A DNA stretch of 64,000 nucleotides from Aromatoleum buckelii (GTDB taxonomy: Bacteria; Pseudomonadota; Gammaproteobacteria; Burkholderiales; Rhodocyclaceae): the NCBI RefSeq assembly GCF_012910785.2, contig NZ_WTVH02000010.1, positions 682,001 through 746,000 on the forward strand, in the 5' to 3' direction. Both the position numbers and the translations under genes were made by a program. Below are positions 52,938 through 62,837 of the stretch, one piece after another. How positions within the stretch are numbered: the stretch's first letter is position 1; the number at the start of each line of letters is the position of its first letter. Below the pieces are notes generated by a model. That model had not been told where the DNA came from. It made no database searches and was given only the letters and a program-made list of their open reading frames with translations.

Positions 52938-54914
52938 ATGATGCGCCTGGCTTTTCTGCTTTTGCTTCTGGCCTGGTCGGGGATTGCCGGCGCGGGCGCC
53001 CTGCAGCTCGACCTGGGCCGCCTCGCGCATCCCGTTTTCGTCATCGAAGGCCTGCATGTCCGTCTCGGGGATGAAGGCGAGGCAGCCGAACTGGCAATCG
53101 AACGCTTCGCGATCGGCAAGCGCGACTGGCAGGACGTCACGATCCGTTGTCCCGACTTTCGCCTCGAACGTGCCGTGGTGCGCTGCCTCCGAGGCATGTT
53201 GACCGTTCCGGGCCTGTTCGAACGTACGGCGATCGACCTGCATTTGGACACGCGGAACAAGAGCGGGGAACTCAACCTCCGCATGCCTGGCCGTGAAGCG
53301 ATTGATATCGTGATCCGCCCGGACGGCCGAATCGTCGCGTCGCTTGAAGGGCTTTCCGTCGCACGTCTGGGCAAGCTTGTCGATCTGGCAAGCTGGAATG
53401 CGGTGGGACGGCTCGCCGGTCGTATCGAATATTCCCCGACGCGCGACGGCGCCCGCATCAAGGTTTCCGGCACGCTCGGAGACGGCGGATTTGCGCAGGC
53501 CGATGGGCTGCGGGCGGCGGAAGGGGTGGGCCTGGACATCGATCTGGCGGCGCGGCGCGGGCTCGCCGGCTGGGACTGGCAGGGGCGGGTGGCGTGGAAC
53601 GCCGGGGAGGCATATCTGCACCCGCTGTACCTCGTGGCCGGCCCGGTTATCGAGGCAGCAGGGCGGCTTGAAGGGGAAATGCTCACGGTAGCACGCGCGC
53701 GGCTTGAACTCGAAGGCGTGCGCGCAATCGCCGCAAACGCCGAAATCGGCCTGCAACCCGTAGCCGTGAGAAGCCTGGCGTTTTCGGTCGCCGACGCCGA
53801 TCTCGCGGTGGTCGGTCCGCGCTATCTCGCTCCGGCGTTTGCGCCGTCCGCAACGGATCGGCTGCGGTTTTCCGGTCACGTCAGCGCCGCAGCGACAGTT
53901 GAAGAGGGAGTGCCGACCACGGTGGAGCTTGCATTCGACGAGGCGGGCTTCAGCCTCAGTGACAAGGAATTGAGTTTCGGGCCGCTGACCGGCGTCGTGC
54001 CCTGGCGCGCCGAAGCTCGCACCGAAGCGCGACTGGCGGTCGGTGGCGGCCGCTGGCAGAAGCTCGCGCTGGGGGCTTTCGAACTCATCGCGCAGCTCGA
54101 TGGACAGCGCGTCGACGTCGACCGCGTCGCGATCCCGGTGCTCGATGGAGCGCTGGTGCTGGAGCGGCTGGCGCTCGCGCACGATGCGACGGGCTGGCAT
54201 GGCAGTGGCGCCGCGGTTGTCGAGCCGATCTCGATGGCGCTGCTCGCCGAGGCGGCCGGCCTGCCCCCGATGTCCGGCGTGCTGAGCGCGTCGCTGCCGG
54301 GGCTGCGCGTCGCACCGGGCGAAATCTCGCTCGACGGCGCTCTGGTGATTTCGGTGTTCGACGGCTACCTGCAGGCGACGCGGCTGCAACTGCTCGAACC
54401 GTTCGGCGTCGCGTCGCATCTCTACGCCGACGTCCAGGCGCGCCACCTCGACCTCGCGCAACTGACCGAAGCCTTCTCGTTCGGCAGCGTGTCGGGGTTT
54501 GTCGACGCGCATGTCCTCGGGCTGGAACTCGCCCGCTGGCGACCGGTGCGCTTCGATGCTCGCGTCCTCAGCAGCCCCGGAAACTATCCGCGGCGGATCA
54601 GCCAGCGCGCGGTGCAGAACATCAGCGCGCTCGGCGGGCCCGGGGCGGTCGCCGCGCTGCAGCGCGGACTGCTCGGCCTGTTCGAGACATTCGGTTATCG
54701 CGACATCGGCATCTCCTGCGTCCTGCGCGATGGCGTATGCCGCATGGACGGGCTGGACGACCGTATGGCGCCCGGTGACGGCTACTACATCGTGCGTGGC
54801 GGCGGCATCCCCGCGCTGAATGTCATCGGCTACAATCGGCGCGTCGATTGGAACGAGCTGATCGATCGTCTGCAGCGGGTGATTGCGTCGAACGCGTCGC
54901 CCGTCATCCAGTAG
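52938..54914 (+). CDS. ydbH: YdbH-type AsmA-like envelope protein
   Basis: A protein of 658 residues with an N-terminal signal or anchor segment (MRLAFLLLLLAWSGIAGAGA). A long beta-rich periplasmic body without enzymatic motifs follows, ending with a YdbH-like C-terminal region (NISALGGPGAVAALQRGLLG, then a C...GVC pair). E. coli YdbH (879 residues) is one of three AsmA-like proteins moving phospholipids to the outer membrane and works with the lipoprotein YnbE. Identification rests strongly on the next two genes, ynbE and ydbL. The protein is shorter than the enteric one. ATG 52938 or 52941 is the start. Confidence 0.85.
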   Translation: MMRLAFLLLLLAWSGIAGAGALQLDLGRLAHPVFVIEGLHVRLGDEGEAAELAIERFAIGKRDWQDVTIRCPDFRLERAVVRCLRGMLTVPGLFERTAIDLHLDTRNKSGELNLRMPGREAIDIVIRPDGRIVASLEGLSVARLGKLVDLASWNAVGRLAGRIEYSPTRDGARIKVSGTLGDGGFAQADGLRAAEGVGLDIDLAARRGLAGWDWQGRVAWNAGEAYLHPLYLVAGPVIEAAGRLEGEMLTVARARLELEGVRAIAANAEIGLQPVAVRSLAFSVADADLAVVGPRYLAPAFAPSATDRLRFSGHVSAAATVEEGVPTTVELAFDEAGFSLSDKELSFGPLTGVVPWRAEARTEARLAVGGGRWQKLALGAFELIAQLDGQRVDVDRVAIPVLDGALVLERLALAHDATGWHGSGAAVVEPISMALLAEAAGLPPMSGVLSASLPGLRVAPGEISLDGALVISVFDGYLQATRLQLLEPFGVASHLYADVQARHLDLAQLTEAFSFGSVSGFVDAHVLGLELARWRPVRFDARVLSSPGNYPRRISQRAVQNISALGGPGAVAALQRGLLGLFETFGYRDIGISCVLRDGVCRMDGLDDRMAPGDGYYIVRGGGIPALNVIGYNRRVDWNELIDRLQRVIASNASPVIQ

Positions 54915-54978
54915 CAGTCGGAATTCGCGGCTTCGCCGCAACAGGCCCGGCTCGCCACGGGCAGGAACAGGAGGCTGG

Positions 54979-55170
54979 ATGACCGCATTCCCCAGAGTCG
55001 CTGTGCTCGGCGCCGTGGTGGCGATCGCCAGCGCCTGCGTGACGATCAATATCTATTTTCCCGCTGCGGCCGCGGAAAAAGCCGCCGATCGCATCATCGA
55101 GGACGTCTGGCAGCTGGGCGAAGGCGAGACGCCGACGATCCGACCGCAACAGGACGGGGAGACGAAATGA
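54979..55170 (+). CDS. ynbE: YnbE-type small lipoprotein
   Basis: A lipoprotein of 63 residues whose signal peptide ends in the lipobox IASAC. It is followed by VTINIYFPAAAAEKAADRIIEDVW, the hallmark of the YnbE family. In E. coli, YnbE in the outer membrane docks the periplasmic YdbH tube and YdbL regulates the pair. ATG 54979 has GGAGG upstream. The stop overlaps the ydbL start by 4 bp (ATGA). Confidence 0.9.
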   Translation: MTAFPRVAVLGAVVAIASACVTINIYFPAAAAEKAADRIIEDVWQLGEGETPTIRPQQDGETK

Positions 55171-55607
55171 ATGCGATGACGATGACGAAGGCGATGATGA
55201 AATGGCGCGGCTGGATCGCCGTGTTGCTGCTCGGCTTTGCCGGACTGGTGTTCGCGCAGGGGAACATCGAAATCGACACGCCGACGATTGCGGCGCTCAA
55301 GCAGTCGATGCAGCAGCGTCATGCGAAGCTCGCGCCGTTGTACGCGTCGGGTGCCGTCGGGCTGGCGGCCGATGGCAACGTCGCCCTGCGCGATGCCTCC
55401 GGCGTCCCGCTCGCGCAGCGCGGCCAAGCGAATGCGCTGGTCGCGGCTGAAAACGCCGATCGCGCCGCCCTCTACCGCGAAATTGCGCGCGCCAACGGTC
55501 ATCCCGAATGGGAGGCGGATGTGCGCGCCACGTTCGCGCGGCGCTGGATCGAGCGCGCCCAGCCGGGCTGGTTGATCCAGCGCGATGGCAGCTGGGTGCG
55601 CAAGTGA
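55167..55607 (+). CDS. ydbL: YdbL-family (DUF1318) periplasmic protein
   Basis: A protein of 146 residues with a signal peptide (about 12-31, WRGWIAVLLLGFAGLVFAQ). The mature DUF1318 domain has the typical IAALKQSMQQRHAKLAPLYASGAVG and VAAENADRAALYREIA segments. YdbL is the third member of the YdbH-YnbE-YdbL phospholipid transport set and in E. coli tunes YdbH-YnbE interaction. It is translationally coupled to ynbE and overlaps the next gene at TGATG. Confidence 0.9.
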   Translation: MNAMTMTKAMMKWRGWIAVLLLGFAGLVFAQGNIEIDTPTIAALKQSMQQRHAKLAPLYASGAVGLAADGNVALRDASGVPLAQRGQANALVAAENADRAALYREIARANGHPEWEADVRATFARRWIERAQPGWLIQRDGSWVRK

Positions 55608-56395
55608 TGCCGGTCCTCGTCTTCGATATCGAGACCATCCCGGATGTCGAAGGCATTCGCGTGCTCAACGATCTGCCCGACGATCTCGACGATTACGAAG
55701 TCGCCGAGTTCGCTTTCCAGGAGAGGCGCGCGGCCAACGGCAGCGACTTCCTGCAGCATCACCTGCAGCGCGTCGTGACGATTTCGTGCGTGCTGCGGGA
55801 CGCCTCCCAGTTCCGGGTGTTCTCGCTGTCCGAACCGGAGTGCACGGAAGGCGAGATCATCCAGCGCTTCTACGACGGCATCGAACGCTTCACGCCGCAG
55901 ATCGTGTCGTGGAACGGCGGGGGTTTCGACCTGCCGGTGCTGCATTACCGCGGCCTGAAACACGGCGTGTCGGCGCCGCGGTACTGGGACCAGGGCGAAG
56001 GGGACTACCAGGATTCGCGCGATTTCAAGTGGAACAACTACATCGGCCGCTACCACAACCGGCACCTCGACCTGATGGACCTGCTCGCGCTGTACCAGCC
56101 GCGCGCGAATGCACCGCTCGACGAGGTGGCTAAGCTGATGGGGTTTCCCGGCAAGCTCGGCATGGACGGTTCGGCAGTGTGGTCCGCGTGGCAGGACGGA
56201 CGCGCAGCGGAAATCCGCGATTACTGCGAAACCGACGTCGTCAACACCTATTTGGTGTACCTGGGTTTTCAGCGCATGCGCGGGCAGCTCGATGCGGCGT
56301 CGCATGGAGCTGAACTCGCAGTCGTGCGCGAAGCCCTCGCGCGCATCGACGCGCCGCACTGGAAGCAGTTCCTTGCCGCCTGGCCCGGAGTCTGA
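55607..56395 (+). CDS. Predicted 3'-5' exonuclease of the PolB-like DEDD family
   Basis: A protein of 262 residues with the DEDDy exonuclease fold. ExoI is FDIETIPD (Asp7, Glu9), ExoII lies in VSWNGGGFDLPVLHYR and ExoIII in IRDYCETDVVNTYLVYL. It is a stand-alone version of the proofreading domain of family B polymerases, with no polymerase part. Its role is probably nucleic acid repair or processing, and no specific substrate can be named. It is coupled to ydbL by the stop/start overlap TGATG at 55605-55609. Confidence 0.88.
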   Translation: MPVLVFDIETIPDVEGIRVLNDLPDDLDDYEVAEFAFQERRAANGSDFLQHHLQRVVTISCVLRDASQFRVFSLSEPECTEGEIIQRFYDGIERFTPQIVSWNGGGFDLPVLHYRGLKHGVSAPRYWDQGEGDYQDSRDFKWNNYIGRYHNRHLDLMDLLALYQPRANAPLDEVAKLMGFPGKLGMDGSAVWSAWQDGRAAEIRDYCETDVVNTYLVYLGFQRMRGQLDAASHGAELAVVREALARIDAPHWKQFLAAWPGV

Positions 56396-56414
56396 ACCTC
56401 AAGGAGATATGCTA

Positions 56415-56657
56415 ATGTCGATCATCGGGACCATCATCATCGGCTTCATCGTCGGACTCCTTGCCCGCCTGCTGCATCCGGGCAAGGACGGCCTTGGGAT
56501 CATCATGACGACGCTGCTTGGTATCGCTGGAGCGATGCTCGCGACGTACGGCGGACAGTTCCTCGGCCTGTATCGGCCGGGGGAGCCCTCCGGCTTCATC
56601 GGCGCGCTGATCGGCGCAATCATCATTCTGTTCATCGTGACCCGCCTGCGCAAATGA
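56415..56657 (+). CDS. GlsB/YeaQ/YmgE-family small membrane protein
   Basis: A protein of 80 residues with three hydrophobic helices rich in glycine (SIIGTIIIGFIVGLLARLLH, GIIMTTLLGIAGAMLATYGG and FIGALIGAIIILFIV). The family is called transglycosylase-associated, but its function is poorly defined; members are often stress-induced. The AAGGAG site at 56401-56406 fits ATG 56415 (8-base spacing) rather than ATG 56409. It is the last plus-strand gene before the convergent nirS. Confidence 0.88.
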   Translation: MSIIGTIIIGFIVGLLARLLHPGKDGLGIIMTTLLGIAGAMLATYGGQFLGLYRPGEPSGFIGALIGAIIILFIVTRLRK

Positions 56658-56677
56658 TCGGCGCAGAGAGCTGAAAA

Positions 56678-56700
56678 ACGGCCAGCGTGAAGCTGGCCGT
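56678..56700 (+). terminator. Possible terminator hairpin after the GlsB-family gene
   Basis: ACGGCCAGC, 5-base loop, GCTGGCCGT, 20 bases after the stop; no T-run follows. Confidence 0.5.
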
Positions 56701-56763
56701 CGGTGCTGAACGGTCGGCGGCACCCGCTGCCGCACAACCTCTCAAGAAAACGCCCGGCCGTCC

Positions 56764-56813
56764 CCCGTTTTCTTGTCCCCCTGAGGGGCGGAAACGGCAA
56801 AGCCTCGGGGGGC
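56764..56813. repeat. Complex intergenic palindrome (REP-like), probable shared terminator
   Basis: CCGTTTTC ... GAAACGG encloses an inner CCCCTGAGGGG stem, followed by CCTCGGGGGGC. It lies between the convergent GlsB-family gene and nirS, ending a few bases from the nirS stop. I recall similar 'CCCCTCAGGGGG ... CCCCGAGG' palindromes scattered in betaproteobacterial genomes, so it may be a member of a dispersed repeat family. The copy number cannot be judged from one window. Confidence 0.55.
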
Positions 56814-56815
56814 GC

Positions 56816-58561
<1,746 letters not shown>

Positions 58562-58615
58562 TCAGGGATGAACTGGTGGCGCAACGACTCTGTCGGGTAC
58601 TGGTTGTCGAGGAAC

Positions 58616-59446
58616 TCAACCCGTCAGCGCGAGTTCCTCGATTGTTGTTCCATTGCCAAGCAGGGCGTGCAGCGACACGACCGACCCGATCATGATCAGC
58701 GCCGGCGACTTGAGCTGTGCCCGTTTCACGGTCGCCGAGAGCTGGTCGAGTCGGTCGGTCACGGTGATTTGCCTGTTCGTGGTGCCCGCATGCACTACCG
58801 CCGCCGGCGTATCGGCCGGAAGCCCATGGGTGATCAGCTGCTGGCAGATGATGTCGAGCGCGCCGAGCCCCATGTAGATGACGACCGTCTGGTTTGGCCG
58901 GGCCAGCGCCGGCCAGTCGAGATTGACGGTGCCATCCTTGAGATGCCCGGTAGTGAAGATCACCGAGCGTGCGTGGTCGCGATGCGTCAGGGGGATGCCC
59001 GTACAGGCCGAGACGCCGCATGCCGCGGTGATCCCGGGTACGACTTCGCATTCGATCCCGGATTCGAGGAGCTCCTCCATCTCTTCGCCGCCGCGCCCGA
59101 ACATGAACGGATCGCCCCCTTTCAACCGTACGACCTCGAGCCCGCTGCGGGCGAGATCGACCAGGAGACCGTTGATCCGGTCCTGCGGCAATGAATGGTA
59201 TCCCGCCTCTTTGCCTGCATAGATCATCCTCGCCGCCGGATCGGCCAAGTGGAGGATTTCCTCGCCGACAAGGTGATCATAGACGACGGCCTGCGCCTTC
59301 GACAGCAGGCGTGCCGCTTTCAGCGTGAGAAGCTCCGGATCGCCGGGGCCCGCCCCGACCAGATACACCTTGCCCGATCGTCTGCATGCTGCCGGGTCAT
59401 CGGGACCGTCTCCCGAAGGATCGAAGCCGCCGATATGCTTGCTCAT
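58616..59446 (-). CDS. nirE: Uroporphyrinogen-III C-methyltransferase (NirE/CobA type)
   Basis: A SAM-dependent enzyme making precorrin-2, the precursor of siroheme and heme d1, 276 residues. SUMT motifs are KVYLVGAGPGDPELLTLKA, VVRLKGGDPFMFGRGGEE and VVPGITAACGVSACTGIPLTHRD. It is a single-domain protein without the CysG oxidase part. It sits directly upstream of nirS and divergent from nirC, so it is assigned to heme d1 synthesis (nirE) rather than cobalamin. The FNR-like box at 59553 is about 107 bp before its ATG. Confidence 0.94.
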   Translation of the reverse strand: MSKHIGGFDPSGDGPDDPAACRRSGKVYLVGAGPGDPELLTLKAARLLSKAQAVVYDHLVGEEILHLADPAARMIYAGKEAGYHSLPQDRINGLLVDLARSGLEVVRLKGGDPFMFGRGGEEMEELLESGIECEVVPGITAACGVSACTGIPLTHRDHARSVIFTTGHLKDGTVNLDWPALARPNQTVVIYMGLGALDIICQQLITHGLPADTPAAVVHAGTTNRQITVTDRLDQLSATVKRAQLKSPALIMIGSVVSLHALLGNGTTIEELALTG

Positions 59447-59552
59447 GAATGGCTCTCCGCGTGTGCCGCGAATCCGTGCTCCGCGGCGGTTCGAATGGCG
59501 CGAACAGGGCGTTCGGGCGTCGCCACTTTATCCCTACTTACCGTCCGGGAAA

Positions 59553-59595
59553 TTAACCGATATCAAGGAGGGCCAGGCTATGTCGGCACGATACT
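59553..59595 (+). promoter_or_regulatory. FNR/DNR-type box and -10 of the nirC-nirH operon
   Basis: TTAACCGATATCAA (59553-59566) has a perfect ATCAA half-site and a degenerate TTAAC half-site. GATACT at 59590-59595 is centred 33 bp downstream, the class II activator spacing. The predicted start is near 59602, about 80 bp before nirC. The same arrangement recurs before the second nirS at 63580. A GATAAA on the minus strand (59527-59532) may let the box also serve nirE-nirS. Nothing else is seen in 59447-59683. Confidence 0.72.
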
Positions 59596-59683
59596 GCGGC
59601 CATACCTGAGCGGATCAGGTTGGCATCCCGCCTCCCGTCCGTGATGGCCCATCTTTCCAGTGCGGACTGACGAGGACCCGAGC

Positions 59684-60055
59684 GTGTTCTGTCGAAGCAT
59701 CCTGATCGCGGCTTTCCTTCCGGCGCTGGTTTTCCCGGTCCACGCCCAAGACACTGCCCCCGACGACAAGCGGCAGCGCGAGCTGGTGCATATGGTTCGC
59801 CAGGACTGCGGATCGTGTCACGGCCTGACTTTGCAGGGCGGCCTCGGCCCGGCCCTCACTCCTGCGACGCTACGCGGCAAGCCTTCGGAGGGGCTGGTCG
59901 CGACGATTGTCAATGGCCGGCCTGGTACGCCGATGCCGCCGTTTCGCGGCCTGGTCGATGAATCGGAGGCTGCATGGATCGTGGAACGGCTCGTCGACGG
60001 TTTTCCCGCGGATGGCGGCCCCGAGTCCGCTCAACAGACGGCGGACACGCGGTGA
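59684..60055 (+). CDS. nirC: Cytochrome c55x, NirC type
   Basis: A periplasmic monoheme cytochrome of 123 residues that supplies electrons to NirS or its maturation. The signal peptide (MFCRSILIAAFLPALVFPVH) begins at GTG 59684, which has GAGGA seven bases upstream; the longer GTG at 59660 would add charged residues before the signal. Heme site CGSCH is at 42-46, and the axial Met lies in GRPGTPMPPFRG. It is the first gene of the plus-strand heme d1 operon, with nirF 47 bp downstream. Confidence 0.92.
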   Translation: MFCRSILIAAFLPALVFPVHAQDTAPDDKRQRELVHMVRQDCGSCHGLTLQGGLGPALTPATLRGKPSEGLVATIVNGRPGTPMPPFRGLVDESEAAWIVERLVDGFPADGGPESAQQTADTR

Positions 60056-60102
60056 TGGTGCCTTCGCCAGCCTGCGCATCGGCCCCTGAAAAAGAGAGAC
60101 GC

Positions 60103-61296
60103 ATGATTCCCGGAAGCAAAGTGAAGCGTGCAGCATTGGCTGTCTCGATGCTCCTGCTGTCGGCGTGCGCATCCCAACAGCCGGTCGCGTTGCGGGGCAC
60201 CGGCGACCTCGGCGTCGTCGTCGAGCGCGCGACCGGCCAGTTGCAGGTCATCGAGACGACGCATCGCCGGGCGCTCGCGCAGGTTTCCGGCCTCGGCGAT
60301 CTGTCCCATGCATCGGTCGTGTTCTCACGCGACAGCCGCTACGCCTACGTCTTCGGCCGTGATGGGGGGCTGACGAAGGTCGATCTCCTCACCGCGACGA
60401 TCGCGAACCGCGTGGTACAGGCCGGCAACGCGATCGGCGGCGGGATTTCCCAGGACGGCCGCATCCTCGTCGCGCAGAACTACGAACCGGGCGGAATCAA
60501 GGCTTTCGACGCCGACACGCTCGAACTGCTCGCGGATGTGCCAGCCACCTACGGCACGGATGGCAAGCGCTCGAAAGTCGTCGGGCTGGCCGATCTGCCG
60601 GGCAACCGCTTCGTCTATTCGCTGTTCGACGCCAACGAAATCCGCGTCACCGACCTGTCCGATCCGCGCCATCCGAAGACTGAACGTTACCCGTCCGGCA
60701 AGCAACCGTACGATGCGCTGGTGACGCCCGACGGGCGCTACTACATCGCCGGGTTGTTCGGCGAGGACGGTCTGTCGATGCTCGACCTGTGGCATCCGGA
60801 AGAGGGCGTGCGCACGATCCTGCCGGGCTATGGCCGGGGCGAGCAGGCATTGCCGGTGTACAAGATGCCGCACCTGCGCGGCTGGGCGGTTGCCGCGGGC
60901 CGCGCATACCTGCCGGCGATCGGCCGTCACGAAGTCCTGGTCGTCGAACTCGGCAGCTGGAAGGAGGTGGCGCGGATTCCGGTCAAGAGCCAGCCGGTCT
61001 TCGTCATGGCGAGGCCCGACGGCCGCGAGGTGTGGGTCAATTTCGCCTTCCCGGACAACAGCTGGATCCAGGTGATCGATACGGTCGGAAACGCCATCGT
61101 CGATACGCTGCAGCCCGGCCGCGCGATTCTCCATATGGAATTCGCCCCGAAAGGCGAGGAGGTCTGGGTGTCTGCGCGCGACGACAACAAGGTCGTGATC
61201 TACGGAACCGCGAAGCGCGACAAGCGCGCCGAGCTTCCCGCCGCCAGCCCGAGCGGCATTTTCTTCACCAGCCGCGCATTCCGGACAGGTTTCTAG
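60103..61296 (+). CDS. nirF: Heme d1 biosynthesis protein NirF
   Basis: A periplasmic beta-propeller related to the d1 domain of NirS that handles dihydro-heme d1 late in cofactor synthesis, 397 residues. The lipobox LLSAC (Cys22) shows that it is membrane-anchored. Propeller landmarks are YAYVFGRDGGLTKVDL, GGISQDGRILVAQNYEPGG and GRAILHMEFAPKGEEVW. ATG 60103 is chosen because it gives a clean lipoprotein signal and has GAGAG upstream; the frame continues upstream into nirC without signal features. nirDL follows 3 bp later. Confidence 0.94.
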   Translation: MIPGSKVKRAALAVSMLLLSACASQQPVALRGTGDLGVVVERATGQLQVIETTHRRALAQVSGLGDLSHASVVFSRDSRYAYVFGRDGGLTKVDLLTATIANRVVQAGNAIGGGISQDGRILVAQNYEPGGIKAFDADTLELLADVPATYGTDGKRSKVVGLADLPGNRFVYSLFDANEIRVTDLSDPRHPKTERYPSGKQPYDALVTPDGRYYIAGLFGEDGLSMLDLWHPEEGVRTILPGYGRGEQALPVYKMPHLRGWAVAAGRAYLPAIGRHEVLVVELGSWKEVARIPVKSQPVFVMARPDGREVWVNFAFPDNSWIQVIDTVGNAIVDTLQPGRAILHMEFAPKGEEVWVSARDDNKVVIYGTAKRDKRAELPAASPSGIFFTSRAFRTGF

Positions 61297-61299
61297 AAC

Positions 61300-62361
61300 A
61301 TGGCTTGCACGAGCGCCACGCAGATGTGCACCACGACAATGGCCGGGCGCGGAGTGGTTCATCAGCCCGACGCGGCGACGTTTCGGCTGCTGAATGACTA
61401 CCAGCGCGGGTTTCCGCTCGTATCCGAACCGTTTGCCGCGATCGCGGCGGAATGCGGATTGAGCGAGCCGGCTGTTCTCGCCGCGCTGCAGGACTGGCTG
61501 GGCTCAGGCGTCCTCAGCCGGGTTGGAGCAGTGTTCGCGCCGCGGCGTGTCGGCGCGAGCGCGTTGGCGGCGCTCGCCGCGCCCCTAGCGCGGCTCGAGT
61601 CGATCGCTGCCCGCGTCAGCGCGGTGGCGGAAGTGAATCACAACTATCAGCGCGAACATCGGCTCAACCTGTGGTTCGTGATCACGGCGGCGTCGGAGCA
61701 GCGATTGCGGCAGATCGTCGCGGAAATCGAACGGGACACCGGCTGCAACGTCATCGTGCTGCCGCTCGAAGAGGAGTTCCACATCGATCTCGGCTTCGAT
61801 CTCGGCGGTGCGGTACGCGGCGCTGCCAGCGTTGCGACGCGGGATCTGCCGCCCCTCGGTGAGACGGCCTGCGCGCTGCCAGGCATCGAGCGCCGGTTGA
61901 TGGCCGCCTTGCAGTCGGGGTTGCCGTTGCTGCCGCGGCCGTTCGCCGCGCTCGGGCGCAATGTCGCCCTCAGCGAAGCGATGGTCATCGAGCTGATCGC
62001 TTCGTGGCTCGAAAACGGCCTGATCAAGCGTTTCGGGATCGTCGTGCGCCACCATGAGCTCGGCTTTTGCGCGAACGCGATGTGCGTCTGGGATGTTCCG
62101 GACGACCAGGTCAGTGAACTGGGCCGCAGTCTCGCAGCCGAATCTTCAGTGACGCTTTGCTATCGGCGCAGCCGCGTCCTGCCGGACTGGCCGTACAACC
62201 TGTTCTGCATGATCCATGGCAAATCGCGCGAAGCGGTGCTCGAAGTGCGCGAAGCCATCGCCGCGCGCCACCGCATGAATCGCTGGCCGGGCGCAGTGTT
62301 GTTCAGCACTCGGCGGTTCAAGCAGCAGGGCGCACGTTATCTGGCGGACAGTGACGCATGA
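61300..62361 (+). CDS. nirDL: Fused siroheme decarboxylase subunits NirD-NirL
   Basis: A protein of 353 residues made of two Lrp/AsnC-like halves: NirD (about 20-175, with NYQREHRLNLWFVI) and NirL (about 195-345, with YRRSRVLPDWPYNLFCMIHG). Together with NirG and NirH it decarboxylates siroheme to 12,18-didecarboxysiroheme in heme d1 synthesis. The helix-turn-helix folds are enzymatic relics, not DNA regulators. The D-L fusion is known in several denitrifiers. The stop overlaps the nirG start (ATGA). Confidence 0.93.
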   Translation: MACTSATQMCTTTMAGRGVVHQPDAATFRLLNDYQRGFPLVSEPFAAIAAECGLSEPAVLAALQDWLGSGVLSRVGAVFAPRRVGASALAALAAPLARLESIAARVSAVAEVNHNYQREHRLNLWFVITAASEQRLRQIVAEIERDTGCNVIVLPLEEEFHIDLGFDLGGAVRGAASVATRDLPPLGETACALPGIERRLMAALQSGLPLLPRPFAALGRNVALSEAMVIELIASWLENGLIKRFGIVVRHHELGFCANAMCVWDVPDDQVSELGRSLAAESSVTLCYRRSRVLPDWPYNLFCMIHGKSREAVLEVREAIAARHRMNRWPGAVLFSTRRFKQQGARYLADSDA

Positions 62362-62837
62362 GCCGGGCGACCGCGAAGGGGCAGGCGCCGCTGCTCGACG
62401 AGACCGACCGGGCGCTGATCAACATGCTGCAAGGGGATTTTCCGCTGGTGCGCAACCCGTTTGCCGACGTCGCCGTCCGGCTCGGGATCGACGAGGGGCA
62501 GGTCATCGACCGGCTGCAGCGCCTGCTCGATCAGCGGGTGCTGACGCGGTTCGGGCCGATGTTCCAGATCGAACGGATCGGCGGCGCGTTCTGCCTTGCG
62601 GCGATCCGCGTGCCGGAAGCCGATTTCGACCGCGTCACGGCCGAAGTGAATGCCTTTGCCGAAGTGGCGCACAACTACCGACGCGACCACGCGCTCAACA
62701 TGTGGTTCGTCCTGGCGACCGAAACCCCGCAGGGCATTGCTGCGACGGCAAGGCGGATCGAAGCGGCGATCGGGCTGCCGGTGTTCCTGTTTCCGAAGGA
62801 ACGGGAGTACTTCGTCGAAATGAAGCTGGAGGCGTGA
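62358..62837 (+). CDS. nirG: Siroheme decarboxylase subunit NirG
   Basis: A subunit of 159 residues from the AsnC-like NirD/G family, with LLDETDRALINMLQGDFPLV at the start and HNYRRDHALNMWFVLATE carrying the conserved histidines and arginines. It is paired with nirH downstream (overlap TGATG) and nirDL upstream. Its small size and sequence separate it from NirH/L, which carry the RLPDWPYN motif instead. Confidence 0.93.
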   Translation: MSRATAKGQAPLLDETDRALINMLQGDFPLVRNPFADVAVRLGIDEGQVIDRLQRLLDQRVLTRFGPMFQIERIGGAFCLAAIRVPEADFDRVTAEVNAFAEVAHNYRRDHALNMWFVLATETPQGIAATARRIEAAIGLPVFLFPKEREYFVEMKLEA

